Shown one piece after another: positions 1 through 9,185 of a stretch of DNA of 64,000 bases. Position numbers and translations under genes: made by a program. This DNA comes from a virus. Position 1 is the first letter of the stretch, and the number at the start of each line of letters is the position of its first letter. A model generated the notes under the pieces. That model had not been told where the DNA came from, ran no database searches, and worked only from the letters and a program-made list of their open reading frames with translations. The stretch is from IMG/VR virus record IMGVR_UViG_3300043803_000445, positions 1-64,000 of that record; one strand, written 5' to 3'.

Positions 1-1587
1 TTGGTTTTGGTCTTGTGGACCACCCATACCCATTGGATTCATCATCATTGCTGGATCTGGAATAATTCCATCTTTAATTTCTTTCTTCATTTGTGCATTT
101 ATTTCTTTTATCTCAGAATCAGTTTGTCTGAGAATCTCTCTTCTTACATATTCTGCTGAAAAATAACGACCAAGATATGGGTCCATTGCAGCAACAACAC
201 CCAACTTATCATTCATCAATTCATTTTTCTTTAAATCAGAAAAATGATTATCATAAACATAATCAAACTGAATGTGGTCTGATAATACTTCCCAATCTTC
301 TAGTGTTACAATATTTTTAAGAATTAATTGTGTTTTTAGTAAATCAATAAAAATTTGAGAAAATCTTTTTCTCAATCTACCAACAAAACGAGTAAATTTA
401 AGTTCATCTCTTAGAATTTCTGATGAACGACCAAGATTAAATCCACCTTCTGCTGCAAGTCTTGTTGGTGGAACACCTAATGAATCATAGAGTTTCTTTT
501 GGAAATATTCAATATCAGCAAGTTCTCCAAGATTTTGTCCACCAGGTAAGGTAGTAATTTCTGTTCCTCTACCACCTTCTCTTCTAGGCAACCAAAAATC
601 CTCAAGCATTGCCATATATTTACGATCATCACGAATTTCACCAGTATTTGCATCGTAAACAAGTTTGTTTCTATAACGATTCATCACATCTCTAAGATAT
701 TGCTCTGCTTTAATCTTAGGTAGATTGCCGACATCAATGTAGAAAATTCTTCTTTCTGGAGCACGAGACAATCTATAAATTACAAGACTGTCTTCAATCA
801 TTCTTAACTGATTGAGTGCCTTAATTGCTTTATGAAGGAATGAAAGAACTGTTTGCTTATTTCTATCTACAAGACCAGAAGTAACATACACAATCGCATC
901 TTTTGCAATTTTTACGTTATTTACATCCGATACTCGATATGTAGCATTTTGTGATGACCCAACATTTGGGTCATACATATAAAATTCTTCTACCTCTTGA
1001 TTACTAAAATCAACTTGATTTTTTCCATTTACAATATTTCTATATTGAGCACCAAAAGCATCTTTATTATCTTTTTTTAATTTTCTTACGTATTTAATTT
1101 TTAATGCATCAATATATCTTACTTCTTTAATTCCATCAGAAGGTTTGTTAAAATCAATTACTTTATGGTAATAAATTCTTCCATCAATATACCAATTTCT
1201 AAAAATCTCATGGCACTTCTTATCGAAGTCCATAATTTCTTTAATATACTTAAATTCTTCTCGAATAATCTCTTTTAATTTATCAGAAGCAGGAAGATTC
1301 GAAAGATCTATTTCTACTGGAGAATCATTTAAGTCTGATACAATTGCCTCATTTACGACATCCTCAATAGCACTATCACATTCTGGATGCAAAGACATCT
1401 CACGATATCTTCGGATTAAATCTGCTTCACTCTTATAAACACCTTCAATATCTACATATTGACCGTAGAAACCACTCGAAATATAAAAGTCTGATTTGTC
1501 TTCATCATTACGAGGAATGGGAGAAACAATCTTACTGGACTGCTTCTCCCTATTATCTTCAAATTTAAAACCAAACAATTTTGCCAT
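1..1587 (-). CDS. 20: Portal protein gp20, C-terminus cut by window edge
   Basis: Dodecameric portal vertex protein through which DNA is packaged and to which the neck attaches. The frame is open from an ATG at 1587 to position 1 with no stop, giving 529 codons. T4 gp20 is 524 aa, so only a short tail is probably missing. The protein begins MAKLFGFKFED and has the portal-like stretches YYHKVIDF, IEDSLVIYRLSRAPERRIFYID and GVPPTRL. The visible end is rich in Met, Pro, Gly and Gln. It is the last gene of the neck-packaging-tail run (16-17-18-19-20), as in T4. A TCTAAATA late-promoter variant lies 26 nt upstream of the start. Seen: frame, motifs and order. Known: family role. Confidence 0.93.
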   Translation of the reverse strand, partial: MAKLFGFKFEDNREKQSSKIVSPIPRNDEDKSDFYISSGFYGQYVDIEGVYKSEADLIRRYREMSLHPECDSAIEDVVNEAIVSDLNDSPVEIDLSNLPASDKLKEIIREEFKYIKEIMDFDKKCHEIFRNWYIDGRIYYHKVIDFNKPSDGIKEVRYIDALKIKYVRKLKKDNKDAFGAQYRNIVNGKNQVDFSNQEVEEFYMYDPNVGSSQNATYRVSDVNNVKIAKDAIVYVTSGLVDRNKQTVLSFLHKAIKALNQLRMIEDSLVIYRLSRAPERRIFYIDVGNLPKIKAEQYLRDVMNRYRNKLVYDANTGEIRDDRKYMAMLEDFWLPRREGGRGTEITTLPGGQNLGELADIEYFQKKLYDSLGVPPTRLAAEGGFNLGRSSEILRDELKFTRFVGRLRKRFSQIFIDLLKTQLILKNIVTLEDWEVLSDHIQFDYVYDNHFSDLKKNELMNDKLGVVAAMDPYLGRYFSAEYVRREILRQTDSEIKEINAQMKKEIKDGIIPDPAMMMNPMGMGGPQDQNQ

Positions 1588-1612
1588 AGTAACGTTGTTG
1601 TCCTTATTCTAC

Positions 1613-1620
1613 TATTTAGA
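1613..1620 (-). promoter_or_regulatory. Late promoter variant before portal gene
   Basis: Minus strand reads TCTAAATA, a two-base variant of the T4 late promoter TATAAATA, 26 nt upstream of the portal ATG in the gap after the tail tube gene. Position fits a late -10 element; the match alone is weak. Confidence 0.4.
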
Positions 1621-1634
1621 TGCCCAATAATTCA

Positions 1635-2285
1635 TCAAAATTCTTCTTCATTACCAGAACCAAGAATAGATACATTGTTTGTATCAAGAGCATCCCACCA
1701 TTGAACTTGAAGGTCTACTGTGAATTCTTCAATAGTATCTGCTTGATCGTATGAAAGATCAATCGCACTAATGGAAGTTGGGAATGTTCCATAAAATTCA
1801 TATTGTTTGAGAACTTTTATCTGATTATTTGTTGTAAGATTACCATTAATTTCTGCTTTACCAAGTTGATAAACTTTCATATTTCTTTGATAGTTAGCAG
1901 GATCCAATTCACCAGAATTGTCTTCGTGCTTATTCATATAGTTCATCCACTTTTCAAAAGCATTTCTGATCTTGAAGTCGGTATCATTAATTACTGTAAT
2001 TGTCCAAGGATCGAATGTTCTATCACCAGCAATCTTAAGATTTCTTCCTCTAAAAGGAATATCAATTACGTTAATTGTTGAAGCAGGTAATTGTGCTGAT
2101 TTAATTAAAAATCTAGTTGTATCCTCAACATCATTTCCACCAAATCCCAAATTGAGATTATCAGGAAAAGTAATTTCACATTCAAAGAGGTTAGGTCTTG
2201 CTCCACCTCCAGAAATTCTATTCTTGAAGTCGTTTAGAGTTCTAGATCCAGGTGATACTGGACCACCAGTAAATTGATTTGCCAT
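1635..2285 (-). CDS. 19: Tail tube protein gp19
   Basis: Inner tail tube subunit, polymerised as hexameric rings inside the sheath. 216 aa, longer than T4 gp19 (163 aa) but typical of marine T4-like phages. The protein shows GGARPNLFECEITFP near the N-terminus, then LIKSAQLPAST, IPFRGRNLKIAGDR and FDPWTITVIND, which are the conserved core of T4-like tube proteins. It lies directly between sheath (18) and portal (20), the T4 order. The separation from gp18 is 18 nt, and the leader carries an AGAGG-type ribosome site. No truncation is seen. Confidence 0.93.
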   Translation of the reverse strand: MANQFTGGPVSPGSRTLNDFKNRISGGGARPNLFECEITFPDNLNLGFGGNDVEDTTRFLIKSAQLPASTINVIDIPFRGRNLKIAGDRTFDPWTITVINDTDFKIRNAFEKWMNYMNKHEDNSGELDPANYQRNMKVYQLGKAEINGNLTTNNQIKVLKQYEFYGTFPTSISAIDLSYDQADTIEEFTVDLQVQWWDALDTNNVSILGSGNEEEF

Positions 2286-2303
2286 TAGTTTTTACCTCTT
2301 TGA

Positions 2304-4712
2304 TTAAACAGTACCGATAATTTCTTCAAAACTAACTCCTGTGCGAGTAGCAACAAAAGTCAATCCAATAAAGTTGATTGATCTTGCGGGTTTGATGTAG
2401 ATATCAGCTTTGAATTGATTTCCATCAATAACATCTGGAGTGTTGTTTGACTCATCGCAGACAACAACGAAATCAGTAATACCTCTTTTTGACTTCACAT
2501 CACGGAGATAAGGATCAACGATATTAATAAAGTTTGCTCTAGTGATTGTATCATTAAACTCAAAGAGTTGTGCTCTTGCTGCTCTTTCAATCGTTGCTTC
2601 GAGTGTCAAGAACAAACGACGAACGTTAATTCTATCAAATGCTGAAGTATAAGAAAGGGCAGTCTTATCACCAAAGAGAATAATTCCAGCACCAGGAGAG
2701 AAAATAATTGGGTTAATTCTCTTAGGATAAAGAAGGTCTCTTTGACCTTGTGAAGGATTGTAGGCAAGTTTAACTGCGTTATTGAGTGCTCCTCTGTTTG
2801 CACCAGCAGGTGAGAACCAAGGAAATTGATTGATTGATGTTCTAGCCATCAATCCAGCAACGTCAGCATTGCAGGCAATGTATCTAAACTGATTGTTAAA
2901 TCTATCAAAAACGTACTTATAACCAGCATCAAATACTGCGTAAGAAGATGAAGTTAATGGGTCAAAGAAATTAACAATGTTATCGGTTTGAGTATCAGAG
3001 TTTGCTATATCAACAACACCTGCTTTATGAGGTGAAATAGTAGCAACACAGTCCTTGCGATTATCTGCAATTGAGATTAATTCATTTGCTTTTGCTTGTG
3101 ATTCATAAATTGAAGCACCACCAGAAGGACCACCAATTATAAAGTTGATTTGATATTCTGCTGGATTTGTAAAGTTTCTATATCCACTAATTACATCTGC
3201 TAAAGAAACTGAATAACCACCAACAGTTCCAATTCCAGAATAATCTGTGCCACCAGTTAAATTGTAGGTAGTTGCACCAATTACATTAAATGTATTTCCT
3301 TGTGCGGTTAGACCCCAAGTAGTATTGGATGCTGATGAAACTCCCGATACTGTTGCAAATTTTGAAGGACCACCAACTGGAGCAAATCCAGGGAAAATAT
3401 ATTGTGAATTTGCAGCAATAATATCTTTATAGTAATTTGGTTCTGATGGTGTAATCTTCGCATCGGATGCTTTAGAAAGATTTGTATATTTTTCTACAAT
3501 ATTTCCAGCAGTACCAGTTACTACTCCAGTATCATCAACAACAACGACGTGAAGTTCATCATTTCTTCCACTTCTCTCGGAAGAATATTGAGAAGTTTTT
3601 GGTCTTGGTGCGATATTTTTCCAATAAACAGTAGCATTTGATAATCCTAATGTTTGCTCGTTATACCAATCAGAAACTGATGTGGGAGTAGTTTGTCCAT
3701 TAGTATTATAAATTACAAATGTATATGATCCAGGATTGAGTATAGTTGTGCTCAATCCAATAGTATTATAAACATCTGTCGTGGTAATTCCAGTGACTGG
3801 ATTTATAGATGTGGTTCCAAATCCACTAATAGTTGTACCAGAACTCAAAGCAGAACCAGTTGTTGATTTAATTTTTTGTCCAGTAGAAAGACCAGATACA
3901 CGACTATCACCAAGTGGAAGTGTTATTAATGCTCTGCTAGTACTGGTTATGCCACTAAAAGTAGGGATTACAGAATCTTCAAGTTCAACTGAACCACTAT
4001 TATTTGTAATGTAAATAGATGAACTACTGTTAAATGCATTTACACTTCCTTCAGAATAAGAAGTTTCAGCAAATACAGTTGAACCAGCACCAGAAGATTT
4101 TGCGGTAATTTTTACATCAATAGAACCAGAATTGACTTTGGTAATAATGCCTTTGAGTAATCCTTGTTCTCTTGTTGTTGTTCCAATACCAGCAACTGTT
4201 TGATCAAATGAAGCAGTAACAGCATATCCAACCTGCACGTTAGTAGTACTAATAGCAAGTCTTTGGTCTGCTGCAGCATCAACCACACAAACCTTTAAGT
4301 TATTTGCCCAAGAACCTGGATTCTTGGAAGACCAATACCAACTAGTAGCAGTTGAATAATTATTATTATAATCTTCTGTTGATTTGATTTTTAATGTTAC
4401 TGACGTTGCATTAACTCCAGCATTTGAGTTATTTAAACTGGTTCCATTACATCTTACAACTCTTAGAATACCACCGTAAGAAAGATATGAAGAAGCACCT
4501 AACCAATATTCGTATTGCGAATCTGAAGAAATTGGTTTACCAAATACATTAAGTAAATCATTCTCAGTTTCAATTAAAATAGGAACATCAACTGGACCCT
4601 TCTGAAAAGGTCCAGCAATAGCGCCAACTTGATTATTTGCTGCTGTGATACCACCAACAGTTAAGTCAACTTCTCTTATCTTGACTCCAGGTGATACTAA
4701 ATTTACCGCCAT
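2304..4712 (-). CDS. 18: Contractile tail sheath protein gp18
   Basis: Sheath subunit that contracts on infection. 802 aa against 659 in T4; extra length in the variable outer domains is usual in cyanophage sheaths. The N-terminus (VSPGVKIREVD) and C-terminus (KPARSINFIGLTFVATRTG) are the conserved sheath ends that form the inter-subunit mesh. The middle (about residues 130-450) is Ser/Thr/Gly-rich and likely surface exposed. The near-C-terminal region has INVRRLFLTLEATIERAA and FEFNDTITRANF, matching the conserved sheath domain. A strong ribosome site, GAGGGG, precedes the ATG, and a perfect TATAAATA late promoter sits 39 nt upstream. Confidence 0.95.
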   Translation of the reverse strand: MAVNLVSPGVKIREVDLTVGGITAANNQVGAIAGPFQKGPVDVPILIETENDLLNVFGKPISSDSQYEYWLGASSYLSYGGILRVVRCNGTSLNNSNAGVNATSVTLKIKSTEDYNNNYSTATSWYWSSKNPGSWANNLKVCVVDAAADQRLAISTTNVQVGYAVTASFDQTVAGIGTTTREQGLLKGIITKVNSGSIDVKITAKSSGAGSTVFAETSYSEGSVNAFNSSSSIYITNNSGSVELEDSVIPTFSGITSTSRALITLPLGDSRVSGLSTGQKIKSTTGSALSSGTTISGFGTTSINPVTGITTTDVYNTIGLSTTILNPGSYTFVIYNTNGQTTPTSVSDWYNEQTLGLSNATVYWKNIAPRPKTSQYSSERSGRNDELHVVVVDDTGVVTGTAGNIVEKYTNLSKASDAKITPSEPNYYKDIIAANSQYIFPGFAPVGGPSKFATVSGVSSASNTTWGLTAQGNTFNVIGATTYNLTGGTDYSGIGTVGGYSVSLADVISGYRNFTNPAEYQINFIIGGPSGGASIYESQAKANELISIADNRKDCVATISPHKAGVVDIANSDTQTDNIVNFFDPLTSSSYAVFDAGYKYVFDRFNNQFRYIACNADVAGLMARTSINQFPWFSPAGANRGALNNAVKLAYNPSQGQRDLLYPKRINPIIFSPGAGIILFGDKTALSYTSAFDRINVRRLFLTLEATIERAARAQLFEFNDTITRANFINIVDPYLRDVKSKRGITDFVVVCDESNNTPDVIDGNQFKADIYIKPARSINFIGLTFVATRTGVSFEEIIGTV

Positions 4713-4750
4713 CTTTTTCCCCTCTTGAAGAAGTTCATTTTGTCTAGAAG

Positions 4751-4758
4751 TATTTATA
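4751..4758 (-). promoter_or_regulatory. Late promoter (TATAAATA) for gp18
   Basis: Exact T4 late promoter octamer on the minus strand, 39 nt upstream of the sheath ATG. High expression of sheath, tube and portal from this site is expected. It is not enclosed by any clear hairpin, unlike the three copies before the GIY-YIG genes. Confidence 0.75.
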
Positions 4759-4776
4759 AATTGCTAACTTTATGTT

Positions 4777-6426
4777 TTACTGATATTGCCACATATAAGA
4801 AACATCACCATATTCATCTAAATGCCACCTATCTCCATCCTCATCAACGAAAGAAGTTTCTTCACTTAACCCATCCGATAAAAATCCAAATGGTGCCATA
4901 TCTTGTTCTATTTGATCTTTTTGATCTTCGTAAATTCTTTTGCGAACATCATTATCAGTCATCTCCTTGAAATAATCCTGAACGACCAACCAGGCAAAAA
5001 TTACAAGACACATCGCAAGGTCATCATTGCATCCTTCTTCTGCTTCAAAGGATTGACTCTTTTGAATAAAAGTAGTTAATTCACTAATAATGTCATAATC
5101 TTTGATGACTAGTTTGTCATCTTCTATAATTGTTTTTAAATTAGAGCATCCAACTTTTTTAACTGTTTTGGACATTTTAATTCCAAGTTGAGTTTTCTTT
5201 CCAGAAAATCCCTGTCCGACCATTTGACCTGCTCTTCCTCTCATCGAACACATCAAAATGTTATCGTATTCTAAATCAAAATGAAGTATACTTGATACTT
5301 GCTCTCCAATATCATTCACTTCAGCAAGAACAAATGCTTTATTATATGCTTTTGCAACTTCGTGAATAATATTTGGGAAAAGCATAGGCTTGATTTCGTT
5401 GTTTCGATATTTTGCGACTACCTTATATGGGAATTGACTAATATCAAACACAATAAATGCCGAGTAGTCATTACTCATTCCACGAGATACGTCAACAGTC
5501 ATTAAATATGTGTGCTTTTCTATTGGATCTTCATAAACATCCATTCCTTTGCTTCTAGTGAGTGGATCATCATAAACCATCATTCTAAGTTTTGATGGAG
5601 TAATCAGAGTATCAACAGACCCCAAGAATTCACACTCAAACTCTTGTGTAAACTGTCTTTCGGATGTATTTGCAATTGTTTGTCGTTTCCACTCTGCATC
5701 TCTGCCAGGAACTGCAGACCAATGAACTTCCAATGGAACATAACCATTCTTTCCTCTTTCGGCATCATGCCAAAGTTTATAAAACATATTCATCCCATTG
5801 GGAGTTGAGATGATAATAACCTTTGTGCTTTGTCCTGAAGAAATAGTGGGATACACAGAAGAGAAAAACTGTTCTGCAATATGATTTGGAATGAACGCAA
5901 ATTCGTCCAAGAAAATAATATTAAAAGAGTTTCCTCGAACAGCAGATGATGATGTAGATGCCGCTACGATTTTAGACCCATTTTCAAGTTCTAATGAACC
6001 TTTGTTCCAAGAACCAACACCTTGCTGTAACCATTTTGGTAAATTTTCATAAGACAATTGCAATCTACCTAAAAGTTCTCTTGCTGTTTCTGCTTTGTTT
6101 GCTAGAATTGCGATTCTTATATTATCATTAAACAGAGCATAATGAAGAAGATATGATACAACAGTAGTTGATTTTCCTGTCTGTCTGGGAAGTTTTGCAA
6201 TATTAAATCTATTTTCGTGAAAGTTTGTAATCAATTCTTCTTGGAAATCATACATATCAAACGGAACTAATCCGTGATCCAAAGAAACAATTTTTACATA
6301 ATTTTTTGCAAAATGAATTGGGTCACTTTTGCATTTTAAGTATTCTTGGATTTGGTCTGTAGTAAATTCAATTTGAACGTTTTCCGCTTTTAAGTTCGGA
6401 TTACCCTTATAATGTTTATCGATCAT
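4777..6426 (-). CDS. 17: Terminase large subunit gp17
   Basis: ATP-driven DNA packaging motor and headful nuclease. 549 aa against 610 in T4. Walker A is RQTGKST (residues 81-87), Walker B with catalytic Glu is IIFLDE (170-175), and the coupling motif STPNG is near 207-211. The C-terminal RNase H-like nuclease starts with TVDVSRGMSNDYSAF near 309. The start overlaps the stop of the 58-aa gene upstream by ATGA, so the two are probably translationally coupled. Gene order 16-(two extra genes)-17-18 fits T4-like phages, with the extra genes as a marine feature. Confidence 0.96.
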   Translation of the reverse strand: MIDKHYKGNPNLKAENVQIEFTTDQIQEYLKCKSDPIHFAKNYVKIVSLDHGLVPFDMYDFQEELITNFHENRFNIAKLPRQTGKSTTVVSYLLHYALFNDNIRIAILANKAETARELLGRLQLSYENLPKWLQQGVGSWNKGSLELENGSKIVAASTSSSAVRGNSFNIIFLDEFAFIPNHIAEQFFSSVYPTISSGQSTKVIIISTPNGMNMFYKLWHDAERGKNGYVPLEVHWSAVPGRDAEWKRQTIANTSERQFTQEFECEFLGSVDTLITPSKLRMMVYDDPLTRSKGMDVYEDPIEKHTYLMTVDVSRGMSNDYSAFIVFDISQFPYKVVAKYRNNEIKPMLFPNIIHEVAKAYNKAFVLAEVNDIGEQVSSILHFDLEYDNILMCSMRGRAGQMVGQGFSGKKTQLGIKMSKTVKKVGCSNLKTIIEDDKLVIKDYDIISELTTFIQKSQSFEAEEGCNDDLAMCLVIFAWLVVQDYFKEMTDNDVRKRIYEDQKDQIEQDMAPFGFLSDGLSEETSFVDEDGDRWHLDEYGDVSYMWQYQ

Positions 6427-6599
6427 AAATTAATAGCCATATTTGCAACTGTTTCTTGTTGTTTAAAATAAAGTTTTACATAGCATTTTGCTATATTTTT
6501 TAGAAGTTCTATATTATCACAAGTATCAAGTTCCCTAGAAATTCTTTCGTATTCAAAAATCTTAGAAAGATTTTCCAGTTCAATATCGTCTGGATTCAT
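6423..6599 (-). CDS. Small conserved protein upstream of gp17
   Basis: 58 aa, starting MNPDDIELENLSKIFEYERI. An ATG occurs at 6605, but its ribosome site AGGAG would abut it. From the ATG at 6599 the spacing is about 6 nt, so 6599 is the better start. It overlaps the 363-aa gene upstream by 20 nt and gp17 by 4 nt (ATGA). I recall short proteins with this N-terminus immediately before terminase genes of cyanophages. Function is unknown. Helical, charged, with no membrane segment. A role linked to gp17 is inferred only from coupling. Confidence 0.75.
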   Translation of the reverse strand: MNPDDIELENLSKIFEYERISRELDTCDNIELLKNIAKCYVKLYFKQQETVANMAINL

Positions 6600-7671
6600 T
6601 TTCATCTCCTGTAAACAATAATGGTTTTGTTGGGTCTTTTGTCGATGGATTAAACGATAATACAATCGCACCAGGATATATCTTTCTTACTTCATAAGTG
6701 ACCTGATCTTTTGGTGGTCTAGCAAATTGTGGGAAAAACATTTGAACTGAAAGATATTTACCTCTCCAATTTAACAGAATACTATAAGTAGATCCACGAG
6801 ACTGTATCCTTGTATATCCTTCATCTACATTATCTTTTTTTGTTTTATTTCCCCAATTTGCTGCACCAACTTTACGGCATTTGACTAATGCTCCAGATGC
6901 ATAAGCACTAGGCCAAATTTTATATCTAGATTTTACTTTTTCTTTGCAAGCATCTTCATTTACAAATTCTTCAGTCTTAACATTTTTTGCTTGTCCTGAT
7001 CTATTTGGATTTGGATCTTCTTTTCTTTTTCTTCTTGCTGCTGCATCTTCTTCCTCATCTGACATATTTGCAGCCATTTTTGATGAACCGCATTTTGGTT
7101 TTGTGGTTTGTCCTGGTTGTTTCGCACAAGGAGCACCTGCAAACTTACCTCCTATTTGACGCCATCCTGGTACTTTTTTTCCTGTTTTTGGATTTGTTCC
7201 ACTTGATTTTGTAAACCAATCATGAAGAGATGAATCACCAGATTTTGTTTCTTCACTAACACCTTTCATTTTTTTTGGTTTAATTAAATCAACAATTTCC
7301 AAAAATGTATTTCCATTTGCGTCTTCAATCGTAACTGTTTCCTTTACGTCTTTGAACTTCTTATGTTCTTTTTTTGCACTTGCTTCCATTTTTTTGAGAC
7401 GAGTATAATAATCTGGAATTTCTTCAAGATGCTGAAGTGCAATATCAGTTGCTAGTGTTTTGTTTTTTGTATGTTCGTGTTCGATGGGCACACCCATCTT
7501 AAGTTGATTTTCAATAAAAGATACATCTAAACGATGCTTTGCCGCAATTGCTTCAACTGTTTTATGTGATTTTACTTTAGGGCACTTTGCAGTTCCGTGA
7601 GTGGGGCATTCCATTCCCTTTGGACTTCCATTGCAACTTGCTTCTAAAATAAATTCCTGAAAAGTTTTCAT
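6580..7671 (-). CDS. Multi-domain DUF5661/DUF5872-like protein between gp16 and gp17
   Basis: 363 aa. It begins MKTFQEFILEA, an N-terminal signature seen in several marine T4-like virion-associated proteins. It continues with a Cys-rich stretch and a DUF5661-like unit (IEHEHTKNKTLATDIALQHL, then PDYYTRLKKMEA, about residues 60-95). Near 150-195 is a DUF5872-like unit with WF, GGKFAGAPCAKQPGQ and PKCGS. Near 240-275 is the phage motif YKIWPSAYASGALVKCRK. The C-terminal 80 residues (YSILLNWRGKYLSVQMFFPQ) look like a separate small domain. T4 has no gene here. Domain names are from memory of the families; the job is unknown. Confidence 0.75.
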   Translation of the reverse strand: MKTFQEFILEASCNGSPKGMECPTHGTAKCPKVKSHKTVEAIAAKHRLDVSFIENQLKMGVPIEHEHTKNKTLATDIALQHLEEIPDYYTRLKKMEASAKKEHKKFKDVKETVTIEDANGNTFLEIVDLIKPKKMKGVSEETKSGDSSLHDWFTKSSGTNPKTGKKVPGWRQIGGKFAGAPCAKQPGQTTKPKCGSSKMAANMSDEEEDAAARRKRKEDPNPNRSGQAKNVKTEEFVNEDACKEKVKSRYKIWPSAYASGALVKCRKVGAANWGNKTKKDNVDEGYTRIQSRGSTYSILLNWRGKYLSVQMFFPQFARPPKDQVTYEVRKIYPGAIVLSFNPSTKDPTKPLLFTGDENESRRY

Positions 7672-7685
7672 TAGAAATTTTTTAA

Positions 7686-8108
7686 CTATTTAGAATCCAT
7701 TAAACCTTGCTTCAATAATTTTTGAAGATCTGCGGTTGAACCAATAAAGACAGAGTTATTAACAGTGGAAGGACCTTTTATATCTTCTTCTTTAAGTTTC
7801 TTCATTTTGTGTTGCAAATCAATCAATTTATCTGTCACATCACCAACACTTTTAATTAATTGTCCTGCAACTTCATATGCTCTTGGACTATCACTTTGCT
7901 GTGCTAAATCCATAATATTATCAATTGCTTCTTGTCCTTTTTCAATTAATGAATATAGATTTCCTCTTGTATATTCGTAATCTTTATCACTCTCCTCACC
8001 AAAAGTTGGTCTTGCTATTGCTTCTTTTGATTTTTTTACAATTTCTTTTGATACAGAAGTTGCTTCTATTTCTAATGCTTCGTCTATATTTTCAAATTTG
8101 CTTTTCAT
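7686..8108 (-). CDS. 16: Terminase small subunit gp16
   Basis: Regulatory packaging subunit that recognises DNA and stimulates gp17. 140 aa against 164 in T4. The protein is mostly helical and charged, with a central coiled-coil region typical of the ring-forming small terminase (YTRGNLYSLIEKGQEAIDNI, then a Leu/Lys-rich helix). The C-terminal tail VFIGSTADLQKLLKQ is conserved in cyanophage gp16. It overlaps gp15 upstream by 4 nt (ATGA). Identification rests on order and the tail motif. Confidence 0.85.
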   Translation of the reverse strand: MKSKFENIDEALEIEATSVSKEIVKKSKEAIARPTFGEESDKDYEYTRGNLYSLIEKGQEAIDNIMDLAQQSDSPRAYEVAGQLIKSVGDVTDKLIDLQHKMKKLKEEDIKGPSTVNNSVFIGSTADLQKLLKQGLMDSK

Positions 8109-9163
8109 AATGATACGTCAATTCCCTTTGTTGTACTATAAATCTTACCATCACCAAAATCAAAACGAGATTCACTAAATCCAAAATCATCATCCATTTC
8201 AACTAATTCATTATCTTCAACTGTAATCGCATCAATTGAATCCCCTTCATTGTGAGATTCAATTGATGTACCATCTTGCCCTCTTAATACAGTAAGAATA
8301 TTTTCAGAAATATTTTTAATATACATTTCTTCATTACCAATCATAATATAGGAACCCTCAACTAATGAGACAGCACTGGAAACATTAAATACAGTTACTT
8401 TATCATCAATGTTTTGGGAAAGTGTTGTTGTATTGTCATTATTATAATCCTTAATTGCTCTTGGAGTAGCAGTATATCTTAATTGTCTTGATGCATTCTT
8501 AGTATCTGTATTTGTATAATAATCAACTTGAACTTTTTTGATTAATCCATCTGTACTATCAGCAATTGGACCAAATAGATATGTTTTTGCCGTAAAGTTC
8601 AATGTGTATACTAAAGCTCTCCTTTCTGTATAATTCCCTTCATAATTATCTTCCATATTAATTCCTTCAAGAGTTATTGGAATATCTTTTTTCTCACCTA
8701 TTGATGAAATCAAATTAATTGTTAATGTGAAATTTGGTTGAAATGCTGGAAGAATTTGTTCTACAATTTGTAGCATATCATCATTCAACTTAGTCATGAT
8801 ACTAAGTTGGAATCCAATATTATATGGAACAGGCATAAAAACTTTAACTTGTTCTGTTCTATCAGTAGTTTTTATTGCCTTAAATGTTTGCAAGGCAGAA
8901 ATTTTTCTGCTACTATCATATTTTAAACTCGTCATCTCAAAAGACATTCGAGGAAGAGTCATTGCAACTCTTTTCCTTAAATCTGGTTTTTGTTCTACTC
9001 TTGCTAAAAACTTTTGAATTGGTCCATAAGCAATAGGAACTTTCATAAAACTATAATCAGTACCATCCTTTTCTTCGTGTTTGATATACACTTCATTAAA
9101 AAGTGTACCAAAAGCAATAATGGTTTTCCTGATTATTTCATTGTAACTATAAGTTCCTAACAT
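8105..9163 (-). CDS. 15: Tail sheath terminator/completion protein gp15
   Basis: Caps the tail and joins it to the neck. 352 aa against 272 in T4. The diagnostic stretch DDMLQIVEQILPAFQPNF matches T4 gp15 (DDMFQIVEQILPYFQPHF), as do VPIAYGPIQKFLAR and RRALVYTLNF. The added C-terminus (about 270-330) has an IGNEEMYI...LTVLRGQDGT...H..GD module that recurs in other virion proteins of this phage and is absent from T4 gp15. An ACTAAATA late-type octamer lies about 20 nt upstream, across the gp14 stop. Downstream overlap with gp16 suggests coupling. Confidence 0.93.
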   Translation of the reverse strand: MLGTYSYNEIIRKTIIAFGTLFNEVYIKHEEKDGTDYSFMKVPIAYGPIQKFLARVEQKPDLRKRVAMTLPRMSFEMTSLKYDSSRKISALQTFKAIKTTDRTEQVKVFMPVPYNIGFQLSIMTKLNDDMLQIVEQILPAFQPNFTLTINLISSIGEKKDIPITLEGINMEDNYEGNYTERRALVYTLNFTAKTYLFGPIADSTDGLIKKVQVDYYTNTDTKNASRQLRYTATPRAIKDYNNDNTTTLSQNIDDKVTVFNVSSAVSLVEGSYIMIGNEEMYIKNISENILTVLRGQDGTSIESHNEGDSIDAITVEDNELVEMDDDFGFSESRFDFGDGKIYSTTKGIDVSL

Positions 9164-9185
9164 AACAATAGAGTTTATTAATTAT

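Noticed and set aside
1-1587. Portal gene as a pseudogene because no stop is present
   Set aside because: The frame is intact and simply runs off the window; length already equals a full portal protein.
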